Shown in pieces: positions 29,588-38,000 of a stretch of 64,000 nt of DNA; the stretch's first letter is position 1; the number at the start of each line of letters is the position of its first letter. Source of the stretch: an uncultured Prevotella sp. (GTDB taxonomy: Bacteria; Bacteroidota; Bacteroidia; Bacteroidales; Bacteroidaceae). The translations under genes and the position numbers were made by a program. A model generated the notes under the pieces. The model did not search any database. It saw nothing but the letters and a program-made list of their open reading frames with translations, and was not told the origin of the DNA. The stretch covers positions 3,396-67,395 of the forward strand of contig CAAGKM010000001.1 in NCBI GenBank assembly GCA_900770395.1. Direction: 5' to 3'.

Positions 29588-31195
29588 TTATTCCCACTCA
29601 ATTGTCGAAGGTGGTTTTGACGAGATGTCGTAGCAAACGCGGTTCACTCCTTTCACCTTATTTATTATCTCGTTGCTCACTTTAGCCATGAAATCATAAG
29701 GCAGATGTGCCCAGTCGGCAGTCATGGCATCAGTGGATGTTACCGCACGGAGAGCAACAGGATGCTCATATGTGCGCTCATCGCCCATCACTCCGACACT
29801 GCGTACAGTGGAGAGGAGAATTGTTCCAGCCTGCCATATTTGGTCGTAGAGCGACACCTCAATCTCTCCATTCTGCATATTGGCAGGGACACCTGCCGCC
29901 AGCACTCTGCGTGCCTCCTCGCCAGAGAGTTTAACCTTGTAGTTGCGCAGTCCGTTGATATAAATATCGTCGGCATCCTGGAGTATGCGTACTTTCTCTG
30001 GAGTGATGTCGCCGAGGATGCGCACGGCAAGTCCCGGTCCGGGGAAGGGATGACGTGTGATGAGATGCTCAGGCATACCCATGGAGCGTCCCACTCTGCG
30101 CACCTCGTCTTTGAACAGCCATTTCAGCGGCTCACACAGCTCAAGGCTCATCTCCTTTGGCAGTCCGCCCACATTATGGTGGCTCTTGATAACCTTTCCT
30201 GTTATGTTCAGGCTCTCAATGCGGTCGGGGTATATTGTGCCCTGAGCAAGCCATTTTGCACCAGTTATTTTCTTTGCCTCCGCATTGAACACCTCAACGA
30301 AGTCACGGCCTATAATCTTGCGCTTCTGCTCTGGGTCGGTGACACCTGCAAGGTCGCTGAAGAACTTCTCGCTTGCATCGACACCAATAACGTTCAAGCC
30401 AAGGCACTCATAGTCATGCATCACATCACGGAACTCATTTTTGCGCAACATGCCGTGGTCAACGAAAATACAGGTGAGATTTTTGCCGATAGCCTTATTC
30501 AGCAGCACTGCGGCAACAGAAGAGTCTACACCGCCGGAGAGTCCGAGAATAACCTTGTCGTCACCTATCTGCTTTTTCAAGTCGGCTACAGTGGTGTCAA
30601 CGAAAGAGTCGGCACTCCATCCCTGCTCAGAGCCGCAGATACCCACAACGAAATTCTTCAGCAGCTGAGTGCCCTGCACCGTATGGAACACCTCTGGGTG
30701 AAACTGTACGGCCCAAACGTCCTTGCCGTTGGTGTATGCCGCATATTTCACGTCGGCTGTGGATGCTATGCACTCATATCCCTCAGGTATCGCCGTTATG
30801 GTGTCGCCGTGGCTCATCCACACCTGTGAGTTGTCATCGAAGCCGAGGAAGAGCGGATTAGTCTTGTCTACGGTTTGCAGATGTGCCCTGCCATATTCGC
30901 GTGAGTCGGCTTTCTCAACCTTTCCACCCTGTGAGTGTGAGATAAACTGTGCCCCATAGCATATACCCAGCACAGGCAGTCTTCCCATAAACCTCGAGAG
31001 GTCGACCTTGAATGCCTCTGGGTCATGAACCGAATAAGGAGAGCCGCTGAGTATTACACCAATCACATCACTGTCGTCTTCCGGATACTTGTTGTAAGGA
31101 AGAATCTCGCAAAAGGTATCGAGCTCACGTACACGCCTGCCGATGAGCTGCGTGGTCTGTGAGCCGAAATCGAGAATGATAATTTTCTGTTGCAT
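29588..31195 (-). CDS. guaA: GMP synthase (glutamine-hydrolysing)
   Basis: A 535-residue enzyme that converts XMP to GMP with ATP and glutamine. The N-terminal class I amidotransferase has the nucleophile Cys79 in GICYGAQF and its His-Glu in VQFHPEVFH. The ATP-pyrophosphatase domain carries the P-loop LSGGVDSSVAA. The C-terminal dimerisation domain ends YDISSKPPSTIEWE, the universal GMP-synthase ending. It lies 50 nt downstream of the nucleotidyltransferase gene on the same strand; no separate promoter is visible, so co-transcription is likely. Confidence 0.97.
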   Translation of the reverse strand: MQQKIIILDFGSQTTQLIGRRVRELDTFCEILPYNKYPEDDSDVIGVILSGSPYSVHDPEAFKVDLSRFMGRLPVLGICYGAQFISHSQGGKVEKADSREYGRAHLQTVDKTNPLFLGFDDNSQVWMSHGDTITAIPEGYECIASTADVKYAAYTNGKDVWAVQFHPEVFHTVQGTQLLKNFVVGICGSEQGWSADSFVDTTVADLKKQIGDDKVILGLSGGVDSSVAAVLLNKAIGKNLTCIFVDHGMLRKNEFRDVMHDYECLGLNVIGVDASEKFFSDLAGVTDPEQKRKIIGRDFVEVFNAEAKKITGAKWLAQGTIYPDRIESLNITGKVIKSHHNVGGLPKEMSLELCEPLKWLFKDEVRRVGRSMGMPEHLITRHPFPGPGLAVRILGDITPEKVRILQDADDIYINGLRNYKVKLSGEEARRVLAAGVPANMQNGEIEVSLYDQIWQAGTILLSTVRSVGVMGDERTYEHPVALRAVTSTDAMTADWAHLPYDFMAKVSNEIINKVKGVNRVCYDISSKPPSTIEWE

Positions 31196-31245
31196 TTATT
31201 CCTTAAAAATTTATTATATTTGTTTGTTCTTGTTGTTTTTTTATG

Positions 31246-31974
31246 TCATAGGTTACGGATGAAATCCTCAGCCTGGTTTATTGTGTCGGCTTTGCCCACA
31301 TCTATGAGTCTCAGGCTCTTGTGCTCCACGCCTTTTATTCTAACCTTGTCGCAGACTTTAAGATAGAAGTCCATAATCCCGAACTTGTCAGGAAAAACGT
31401 CCATAAGCGGAAACAGGCGTGGCGAGAACAGATGGATACCTGCAAACGCCAGCTTGCGGCAACCGCTTACGTCAAGGTTAGGGTAGGGCGACCGCACCTC
31501 GCCGGTCTCAATATTTGTCCAGCCAACCAGTCGCATCTCATCGTCGAACAGCAGGTAGCGCTTTGTCTTTCTCCCGCTCACGAGCAGTGCTGCGTCGGCA
31601 TCAATATTGTCTTGATAAAAGTCATTGAGACTTACGTTGCTCAGAATGTCAACGTTGTGGATGAGTATCGGCTCGTCAGTGCGAAACATCCCTTGTGCTT
31701 TCTTCAGTCCGCCGCCTGTGTCAAGCAGCATGCCGCTCTCGTCGGAGATGCTTATGTCGTGTCCGAAGTTATTGCTGTCGTGCAGGAAATCCTTTATTTG
31801 CCTGGCAAAATGATGCACGTTCACCACCATCTTGTCGGCTCCTGCTCCAGCCAGTGTCTCCACCGTATGCTCCAGCAATGTCTTGCCCCCCACTTTCACG
31901 AGGGCCTTGGGCATTGTGTCTGTTAGTGGTTTCAGTCTGGTGCCGAGTCCGGCAGCGAAAATCATAGCCTGCAT
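31246..31974 (-). CDS. Sugar-1-phosphate nucleotidyltransferase (MurU-like)
   Basis: A 242-residue NTP-transferase. The activator loop is MIFAAGLGTRLKPLTDTMPKALVKVGGK; further family segments are DTGGGLKKAQ and ILIHNVDILSN (metal-binding Asp in the latter). Its short length and sequence are closest by eye to N-acetylmuramate-1-phosphate uridylyltransferase MurU of the cell-wall recycling pathway, though mannose-1-phosphate guanylyltransferase-like activity cannot be excluded. No kinase partner (AmgK type) is adjacent here. It has its own -7 promoter element and precedes guaA. Confidence 0.83.
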   Translation of the reverse strand: MQAMIFAAGLGTRLKPLTDTMPKALVKVGGKTLLEHTVETLAGAGADKMVVNVHHFARQIKDFLHDSNNFGHDISISDESGMLLDTGGGLKKAQGMFRTDEPILIHNVDILSNVSLNDFYQDNIDADAALLVSGRKTKRYLLFDDEMRLVGWTNIETGEVRSPYPNLDVSGCRKLAFAGIHLFSPRLFPLMDVFPDKFGIMDFYLKVCDKVRIKGVEHKSLRLIDVGKADTINQAEDFIRNL

Positions 31975-32007
31975 ATCCGTATATTTTGCCGATTAATAAA
32001 ATTGGGG

Positions 32008-32016
32008 ACAAAGTTA
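32008..32016 (-). promoter_or_regulatory. Promoter -7 element for the nucleotidyltransferase-guaA pair
   Basis: Minus strand TAACTTTGT, 34 nt upstream of the gene. No -33 TTTG is seen; a GAAGAAT tandem repeat occupies that region. Confidence 0.5.
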
Positions 32017-32025
32017 CGAAAAAAA

Positions 32026-32053
32026 ATGAAGAATGAAGAATGAAGAATGAAGA
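32026..32053. repeat. GAAGAAT 7-bp tandem repeat, about four copies
   Basis: Four head-to-tail ATGAAGA/GAAGAAT units just upstream of the nucleotidyltransferase promoter. Length change here would move any upstream activator site. Confidence 0.75.
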
Positions 32054-32059
32054 ATATTA

Positions 32060-32573
32060 TTAATATTTTTTAATTTTGCCCCTGTTTTGCAAATTTATGG
32101 TCAAAAGATGTCTTTGTCTCGATATTTCTTTTTAATTTTGCATTTGAATTGTTTATGTTCGATTCTTTTTTGCCGTAAGGCTGAATAGATGACGCAACTC
32201 CACGCCAGACTGCAGAAGGCTTATGGTAATACATCTGGTCGTATGCGGTGGAAGGGTGGGAAATTACAATTCATGACATATTAAGGCGTTTGCTTAACGC
32301 TTTGTTCGAGACCTGCTGATAATCTCGCAAATTACAGTAAACCTGTCTTGAGCTTAGCAACGGTAGATGCTCAGGGATGTGATTATATGCATTCCGTAAA
32401 ATGCTTGTAAGTCATTGCTGTGCCTTTTCAGGTGCGGTAAGTGTCTGTATAGGTGTGTTACGGTAACATTATTCATATCGGCGTGGGGCTCTGACGTTGT
32501 CCGTTCAACAGGATTATAGGCAATGCGAGAGCCTCAGCAGGTGGAATGGGCAATGTGGCATCCACGCTTTTTT
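32060..32573 (+). ncRNA. Candidate long non-coding leader or RNA upstream of a LytTR gene
   Basis: About 500 bp with no usable open frame on either strand but with balanced base composition and many potential stems (for example GGCGTTTGC/GCTTAACGC near 32283-32300). Two -7-like elements (TAATTTTGC at 32071-32079 and 32133-32141) stand at its start and an intrinsic terminator at its end. It could be an independent RNA of ~420 nt or an attenuated leader of the LytTR gene. It lacks the signature blocks of RNase P RNA, tmRNA, 6S or SRP RNA that I checked by eye. Confidence 0.45.
32541..32573 (+). terminator. Intrinsic terminator ending the non-coding leader
   Basis: Stem GTGGAATG / CAT-CCAC (32541-32565, one bulge) followed by GC and TTTTTT (32568-32573), 53 nt before the LytTR start codon. 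Confidence 0.75.
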
Positions 32574-32625
32574 GTGCCCGGTATGAATATTTAATAAGTC
32601 ACACACACCTGAGGAAGAGATTTCG

Positions 32626-32985
32626 ATGAATAACAGAATTGTTCTTAGTCTGCACAATGAAATGTATGTCATACATTGTGACAAAGTGCTGTATATGCAG
32701 GCCGACGATCATTATACACATATAGTATATATGTCGGGCGCCAAGTTCATGGTTCCGTTTGGGCTGTCTGAATTGGAGAAGCGTATCGGCTCAGTCATGC
32801 CTGATGCTAAGTTTCTTGTCAGATTTGGGCGGAAATACATAATCAACATGCGCCATGTGTTTCATGTCAACACGGTGAGACAGGTAGTGGTGCTTACCGA
32901 CGGCAACGGCAACAATGTTTCCGTGTCGTTGCCAAAGAACATTCTGCGGAACATTATAGAGGCAATAAGCAATCCCGACGGTTAG
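32626..32985 (+). CDS. LytTR-domain DNA-binding regulator
   Basis: A 119-residue protein made almost only of a LytTR domain (residues ~10-110): DKVLYMQADDHYTHIVYMSG, SELEKRIG, FLVRFGRKYIINMRHV, VVLTDGNGNNVSVSLPKNILRNI. LytTR domains bind short direct repeats upstream of target promoters. There is no receiver or membrane domain, so it is a stand-alone regulator, a common Bacteroidetes form. A terminated non-coding leader precedes it and a 21-bp-phased repeat array begins 6 bp after its stop codon. Confidence 0.9.
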   Translation: MNNRIVLSLHNEMYVIHCDKVLYMQADDHYTHIVYMSGAKFMVPFGLSELEKRIGSVMPDAKFLVRFGRKYIINMRHVFHVNTVRQVVVLTDGNGNNVSVSLPKNILRNIIEAISNPDG

Positions 32986-32991
32986 GCTCTC

Positions 32992-33088
32992 AAACGTGTC
33001 GTTTAGAGGTCTAAACGTGTCGTTTGTGATTTTAAACGTATCGTTTAGGATTCTGAATGTATCGTTTAGAAGTCTGAATGTAGCTTTT
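32992..33088. repeat. Five AAACG-nnn-CGTTT units at exact 21-bp spacing
   Basis: Units begin at 32992, 33013, 33034, 33055 and 33076, always 21 bp. The first three are inverted repeats AAACGTGTCGTTT, AAACGTGTCGTTT and AAACGTATCGTTT; the last two decay (GAATGTATCGTTT, GAATGTAGCTTTT). A TCT or TTT triplet precedes each core. The array lies between the LytTR stop codon and the terminator. Confidence 0.85.
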
Positions 33089-33099
33089 AGAAAAAGGAA

Positions 33100-33131
33100 G
33101 GTGTGTCAAAACTGTAGCATTTTGACACACC
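33100..33131. terminator. Bidirectional intrinsic terminator
   Basis: Perfect 12-bp stem GGTGTGTCAAAA / TTTTGACACACC with an 8-nt loop; T-rich on both sides. It ends the LytTR gene on plus and the cohesin-like operon on minus. Confidence 0.85.
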
Positions 33132-33157
33132 TCTTTGTTTTGTATTATGATGGTTGT

Positions 33158-33796
33158 TTAGCGGTTTATATATTTCTTACCGTTAACAATGTGCAGCCCC
33201 TTCGCATCTTTGCTGATGCGCTGACCTGCGAGGTTATAGCTCATACCCTCGTTGCTGTCAGTGGCGTTGATGTCCTTGATACCAGTGCTTTTAGAATTTG
33301 TAACCTCACCGGTGAACTCAAAATATTGTCCTCCGTTGAACATTACCTCTTTAAACTGAATCTCAGCTTTCTCTGCCAATGACTCGTCTGCCTTAACCTT
33401 AAATTTAATAAGTGATTCTCCAGACTTGAGCGGAGCAATCGCTGTGCTGTAAACTACAACAAGAAACTGTTTCCCGTCGCCTTTGTTCAGCTTTTGCTCA
33501 CTGACGGTATGACTGCGTACACAACTTGTACCCTTCTCAAAGTACCACTGCTCGCCTTCTTCTTCATATGGGGCGTAGTCCAGACCCTCGGGAAGAATGA
33601 TTGTCATCTGAAAGCCGGAACGCTCAACGGTGCTTTCGTAATTTATTGCAATCTCAGCCTCTTCGCCAGGAGCTATTGATAATGCCTCCATAGTCACCTT
33701 CTCAGGGTTCTCTTCCTGAGCGTATGCATTGGCTGCAAAGCTTGCAAGCATCATCAGGCATGCACCTAACCTTGCAACTGTCTTATTGATTTTCAT
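33158..33796 (-). CDS. Secreted cohesin-like protein with Por-like tail
   Basis: A 212-residue exported protein with a signal peptide (LGACLMMLASFAANAYAQ). A single beta-sandwich of cohesin/carbohydrate-binding type spans ~30-165 (MEALSIAPGEEAEIAI, SGFQMTIILPEGLDY, AIAPLKSGESLIKFKV). The C-terminal tail GIKDINA, YNLAGQRI, then KGLHIVNGKKYINR is of the same type as in the BspA-like and rod proteins. It is the last gene of a three-gene operon, 15 nt after the dockerin-bearing protein. A structural or adhesive role on the cell surface is inferred. Confidence 0.78.
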   Translation of the reverse strand: MKINKTVARLGACLMMLASFAANAYAQEENPEKVTMEALSIAPGEEAEIAINYESTVERSGFQMTIILPEGLDYAPYEEEGEQWYFEKGTSCVRSHTVSEQKLNKGDGKQFLVVVYSTAIAPLKSGESLIKFKVKADESLAEKAEIQFKEVMFNGGQYFEFTGEVTNSKSTGIKDINATDSNEGMSYNLAGQRISKDAKGLHIVNGKKYINR

Positions 33797-33811
33797 ATTG
33801 TTATTAATTTA

Positions 33812-34936
33812 TTAATTATTTGCAGATTCATTCATTTTCCCTAAAACAGTATAGAGGTCATCAACATTTACGTTACCGTCATTGTTGACATCGGCATTCT
33901 CATTTTCCAATGTCCCAGCCATAACCTTAAGCACGTCGTAGACATCGTCAATATTCCAAATGCCGTCACCTGTCACGTCCTCAAACTCAGGCTTGACGGT
34001 GATTGTGGCTGTCAGCTCATCCTCCAGGTCGTAGGACATACCGTTCTTTGTAGCTATCTTAATGTCGGTGAACTTCACCTCGCCACTCTGGAAGTCTTTG
34101 CCTGCAAGAAGGTTGAGTGCGAAAATCATGCCTTCATTTCCCTCAAACACATCGTTTGTGAGCGATGAGAGCATAACAATGTAGCTATTCGTCTCGCCCT
34201 GCTTCTTGACGTTTGCAACAACGTTGATTGAGAGACGATCGTCGTTGTACATCACGTCCTCACCCTCATACTGCTCAAGAGAGAGACCCTCGGGAAGAGT
34301 TACTGTCGCCTGGTAGCCTACAACCTCAACATCGTTCTTGAGAGTCACGCCGAGGAGAGCTGTCTCCTCTGCCTTCATCTCAATCTCAGTAGCGTCGAGA
34401 GCTGTCTCAGCCACCTTTACGCTGACTTTCACTGTCTGGTCTGGCATTTCGAGCTTCACCGGCTCATCGGCTGTAGCGTTGCTGCCCACAACATTTTTGA
34501 TGACAATGCTGCCGCCCTTGAATGTTGGAGCTGCTTTCACCTTAATGGTCATCACCGCACCGCTGTTGCCCTTTACGGCAGAATTTGCTTTATCTGCTGC
34601 CTGCGAGAGGAAGCCGAGGCGATAGAAATCAGTACGCTTCACACCCATCACGCTGTGGCTGCTGCGTGTGATGCGGCTTGTAACCTTCTCAATGCTTTCA
34701 GCGACATATTCCAGTCCCTCAGACATATAAAGGTCGAACTGCAAAGAAGATACGGGATCCTCGTTCTCAAGGTTTACCTCAATGGTAGTCTCACCACCAG
34801 GATTGACGGTAAAATCCTTTATCTCCACCTTGTTGTCACCTGCGTATGTGTTAAGACATCCTACAGCAAGCAGCATCAATGCACCTATGTGGCGCAATGC
34901 CGCTGTATGGTGGAATCTTTTTATAAGTTTATTCAT
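33812..34936 (-). CDS. Secreted protein with two cohesin-like domains and a dockerin
   Basis: A 374-residue exported protein; the start at 34936 (MNKLIKRFHH) gives a proper signal peptide (IGALMLLAVGCLNTYAG), whereas the longer frame to 35017 does not. Two beta-sandwiches of cohesin type (~30-170, PGGETTIEVNLENEDPVSSL; and ~175-315, GVTLKNDVEVVGYQATV) are followed by a type I dockerin pair at the C-terminus: DVTGDGIWNIDD and DVNNDGNVNVDD, both with all calcium-ligand positions. It lacks the sorting tail of its neighbours. In cellulosomes a dockerin docks onto a cohesin; here both partners occur in one operon, so a self-assembled surface complex is possible. Confidence 0.8.
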   Translation of the reverse strand: MNKLIKRFHHTAALRHIGALMLLAVGCLNTYAGDNKVEIKDFTVNPGGETTIEVNLENEDPVSSLQFDLYMSEGLEYVAESIEKVTSRITRSSHSVMGVKRTDFYRLGFLSQAADKANSAVKGNSGAVMTIKVKAAPTFKGGSIVIKNVVGSNATADEPVKLEMPDQTVKVSVKVAETALDATEIEMKAEETALLGVTLKNDVEVVGYQATVTLPEGLSLEQYEGEDVMYNDDRLSINVVANVKKQGETNSYIVMLSSLTNDVFEGNEGMIFALNLLAGKDFQSGEVKFTDIKIATKNGMSYDLEDELTATITVKPEFEDVTGDGIWNIDDVYDVLKVMAGTLENENADVNNDGNVNVDDLYTVLGKMNESANN

Positions 34937-34991
34937 AAATTTAATTTTGCTTGATTGTTTTTTTAAACGATGTAATATTCCCTCATTAAAA

Positions 34992-35026
34992 GCAGCCGCC
35001 ACGGTGATGTGTGCCATGACGGCTGC
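34992..35026 (-). terminator. Weak intrinsic hairpin between rod gene and cohesin-dockerin gene
   Basis: Stem GCAGCCG / CGGCTGC with further pairing inside, followed on minus by TTTTAATG. It may reduce expression of downstream operon genes or protect the long upstream message. Confidence 0.5.
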
Positions 35027-35052
35027 CGCTGAATTTCTACGATGGGGAATTA

Positions 35053-38000
35053 TTACTTCTTGATAACCTTCTTGGTCTTGCCGTCTTCGCCAACAATGAT
35101 ATTGATACCCTTGCTGACAGCCTTGCGGATCTGACCGCCGATAGAGTAAACACGCTCTTTCATTGTCGCAGCCTCGATGCCATCGATGCCGGTAGCGCCG
35201 TTGCCGTCACCGCCGATAGAATAGCATGCGCCTGAGGCTTTGCTGAAGATAGCGTTGCTCACATTAATGTCGGCATTGCCATTGAAGCTGCTGCTTACCT
35301 CAACGTCGAGATATACGATAGCGCCACTGCGTCCGTTGAACTCTTTGTTGTCGATTGTTGCCACAACTGTACGGTATGTGTTGTCGCCAATTGCGTTGAA
35401 GTAAACCTCATGTCCGTTGGCACGGTCAGAGAGATTCTCGCCTGCGAGCTTCAAGCCTGCTGGCAGAGTGATGTCAAACTGTCCTGCTGTGAATGCCTCA
35501 GAGTGACTGAGGTTAACTGCCAGGCGTACAGTCTTTCCGAATACGTTTGTTTCCTCAGACTCCTTGGTGACAGTAATCTCGTCGTCCTCTGCCACAGCCA
35601 CACGTGTGCGTGCCTTGCTTGGTGCGGCATCGGTGTTCTCGCCCTGCGGGTCACCGTAGAAGATGATGTTGGAGATTGCAGACAGGTCACCAACGCTCAG
35701 CTGCTTGTCGCTGTTTGCGTCAGCACCGAAGCGCATAGCCTCGTCCTCAACGTCCTCATACTTGGTTGCGCTCAGAATGAGATCGCGAACTACCGAGTAG
35801 TCGTTCACTGTTACGCTTCCGTCATGGTCGGCATCACCAATGGTGTAGGCATAGCTGTCGATATCGCTCTTAAGCTTATCCACGGCATTATTCAGCTCTG
35901 TGATGCGTGTCTGGAGAGCCTCCCAAGCGGTGGTGTTGTAGTCAACCTTCTCTGTTGTCTCATTGCCGCCATTATCCTTAATCTTGTTGCCGTCAATGTC
36001 CTTAGAGATTTCGCCGTCTTTAGCATCTTCGTTGTAGTCCTGAGCAGCCTTCACCTGATCCTTCAGTGTGGTGAGAGCTTTGGTAAGCTCTTGCAGTTTT
36101 GCAGGGCTGTAGTTGTTTTCCTTGATAGCCTTGTCAATCTCGCCGTCAGTCTTCAGAGCTTTGTCAAACTCAGCGAGTCTTGCCTCAGCCTCACCAGCCT
36201 TAGCCTCAGTCTCTTTCTCTGCGATAGTCTTCTCAACAGCCTCGGCAGCAGTCTTAACTGTTTTGTCGCCAACAGCAAGGGTCTTGTCGTCACCCTTTTC
36301 GAGAGTAACATCCTTATGAGCCTGCTCTGCGGCCGCCTTTATCTTCTCGATGTCTGCGGCGATGTCGTAGTTGTAATCCTTGTCGAAAGGATTTACTTTC
36401 TTCGTGGTGTCCTTGCCGTCGTCGCCCTTAACTGTTACTTCCACATCCTTCTGGCTTGTAACGTAGCCGAGGTCCTTAATCTTGTCGTAAGAAGCAGTGA
36501 GGGCTGCGTTGAGAGCGTCTGTCTGCCCGATGATGGCAGCATAAACCTCGTCGTTGGTCTTCTGCTTGTTGTACTCAGCCTCCAAGTTGCCGCAGTTATT
36601 GTCAACAGCCTCGCTGAGAGCGTCAATTGCGCTGGTGATGTTGTTCTTGTAGAACAGAACGTCATCGCCCTTAGCCTCAACGTCAGCCTTGATTGCGTCA
36701 AGCTCAGCGGTAAGCTCTGCCACGATGGCATCGCCAACCTCGCCTGTAGTATCGTTGTAGTCAGCCCAACCCTGAGCCTTGACAATCTTCTCCTCAACGG
36801 CGCTGATGGCTTCATCAACAGCTTTCTTGGCATCGGCAACTTGTGAGTTGTTGAGCTTCTTGTTGATTTCCATGTATGTGCCGGCAACCTTGTTCTCGAA
36901 GTCCACGAGAGCCTTCTTTGCTGTTTCGATCTTGTTGTTGTCAGTCAGTTTGCTCTGTGTATACTTGTTTGTCAGACACTCAGCAACAACTTCATTATTA
37001 TCGTTCTTGACATCAGTGAGAAGCTCCGTGTAGTAGTTTGCGATAACCGTCTCGTAAGCTTTGGCAGCCTCAAGGTTTTCGGAACCTGAAGCGGCAAGCT
37101 TGTTGTATTCCTCCTTAACGGCATCGATGCGCTCCTTCAAGCAACCGTTATCACCGAGGCTCTTCTCGATAGCGAGCTTCTTGAGGTCGGTAATGCTGGT
37201 GTAAACGGTACCAGAAGATGCCTTAACAACACCCTCAGCCGTTGCCTTATAGCCTGCGCTTGCACCCTTATGCTCTTCAGCTCCCTCACGGACATTCTTG
37301 AGCTTTGTCTCAATAGCCTGCAGCTTGGTTATTACCTCACTGTTCTGGTTAACGTACATCTCCTTAACCCATGCCTCTGCGTCAGCGGCAGCCTTGTCGG
37401 CAGCGTCAATCATGCTGATAATCTCAGCATAAACCTTGTCGTTGGCAATTGCGTCATCTGAGGCTTTCTTAGCATCCTCGTATATCTTAGAGTGCTTAAG
37501 CTTAGTGTCCTTGTCTTCAGTAGCACCAGTGTTGTAAGCCTTACACTTTGCAACGATGTTATTGATTGCGGTCTGACCCTCAGCCTTTGTAGCGTCGATA
37601 TCCTTGTCGAGTTTCTTAGCCTCGCCATAACTATTGTCATAGAATGCCTTCAGATTCTTGAGAATGTCGGCTTTGCTCTCGTCGATACCCTTCAAAGACT
37701 CGATAGCAGTCTTTTCTGTGTTGTAGAGAGCATTGATAGCGTTCAGCCAGCCATCCTTCTCAGTGTTGTAAGCCTTAGCGAGGTCGTTGGTGAGCATGTC
37801 CTCATAGTTCTTAAGGCTCTCCAGCCAACCGTCAACGCTCAAGGCATATTTCTGGTCGAGAGTAACTGTCTCGCCCTCTTTCTTTGTAAGCTTGTCAGCC
37901 TCTGCGAGAACGTCCTTAACATCCTTGAAGGCGTCCGTCTTGCCGTAGTTGAAGTCGGCAACCTTAGCCTCGTTAGTCTTAACGGCGGCGTCAACCTCAT

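Noticed and set aside
32060..32573. tmRNA or RNase P RNA
   Set aside because: No GGGGCTGATTCTGG-like tmRNA start with encoded tag, and no GAGGAAAGTCC or matching 3' block of RNase P RNA is present.
35410..36846. 478-codon plus-strand frame inside the rod gene
   Set aside because: It is antisense to a Lys/Ala/Asp-rich helical protein; such composition leaves the complementary strand free of stops and gives a Leu/Val/Ser-rich shadow that only looks membrane-like.
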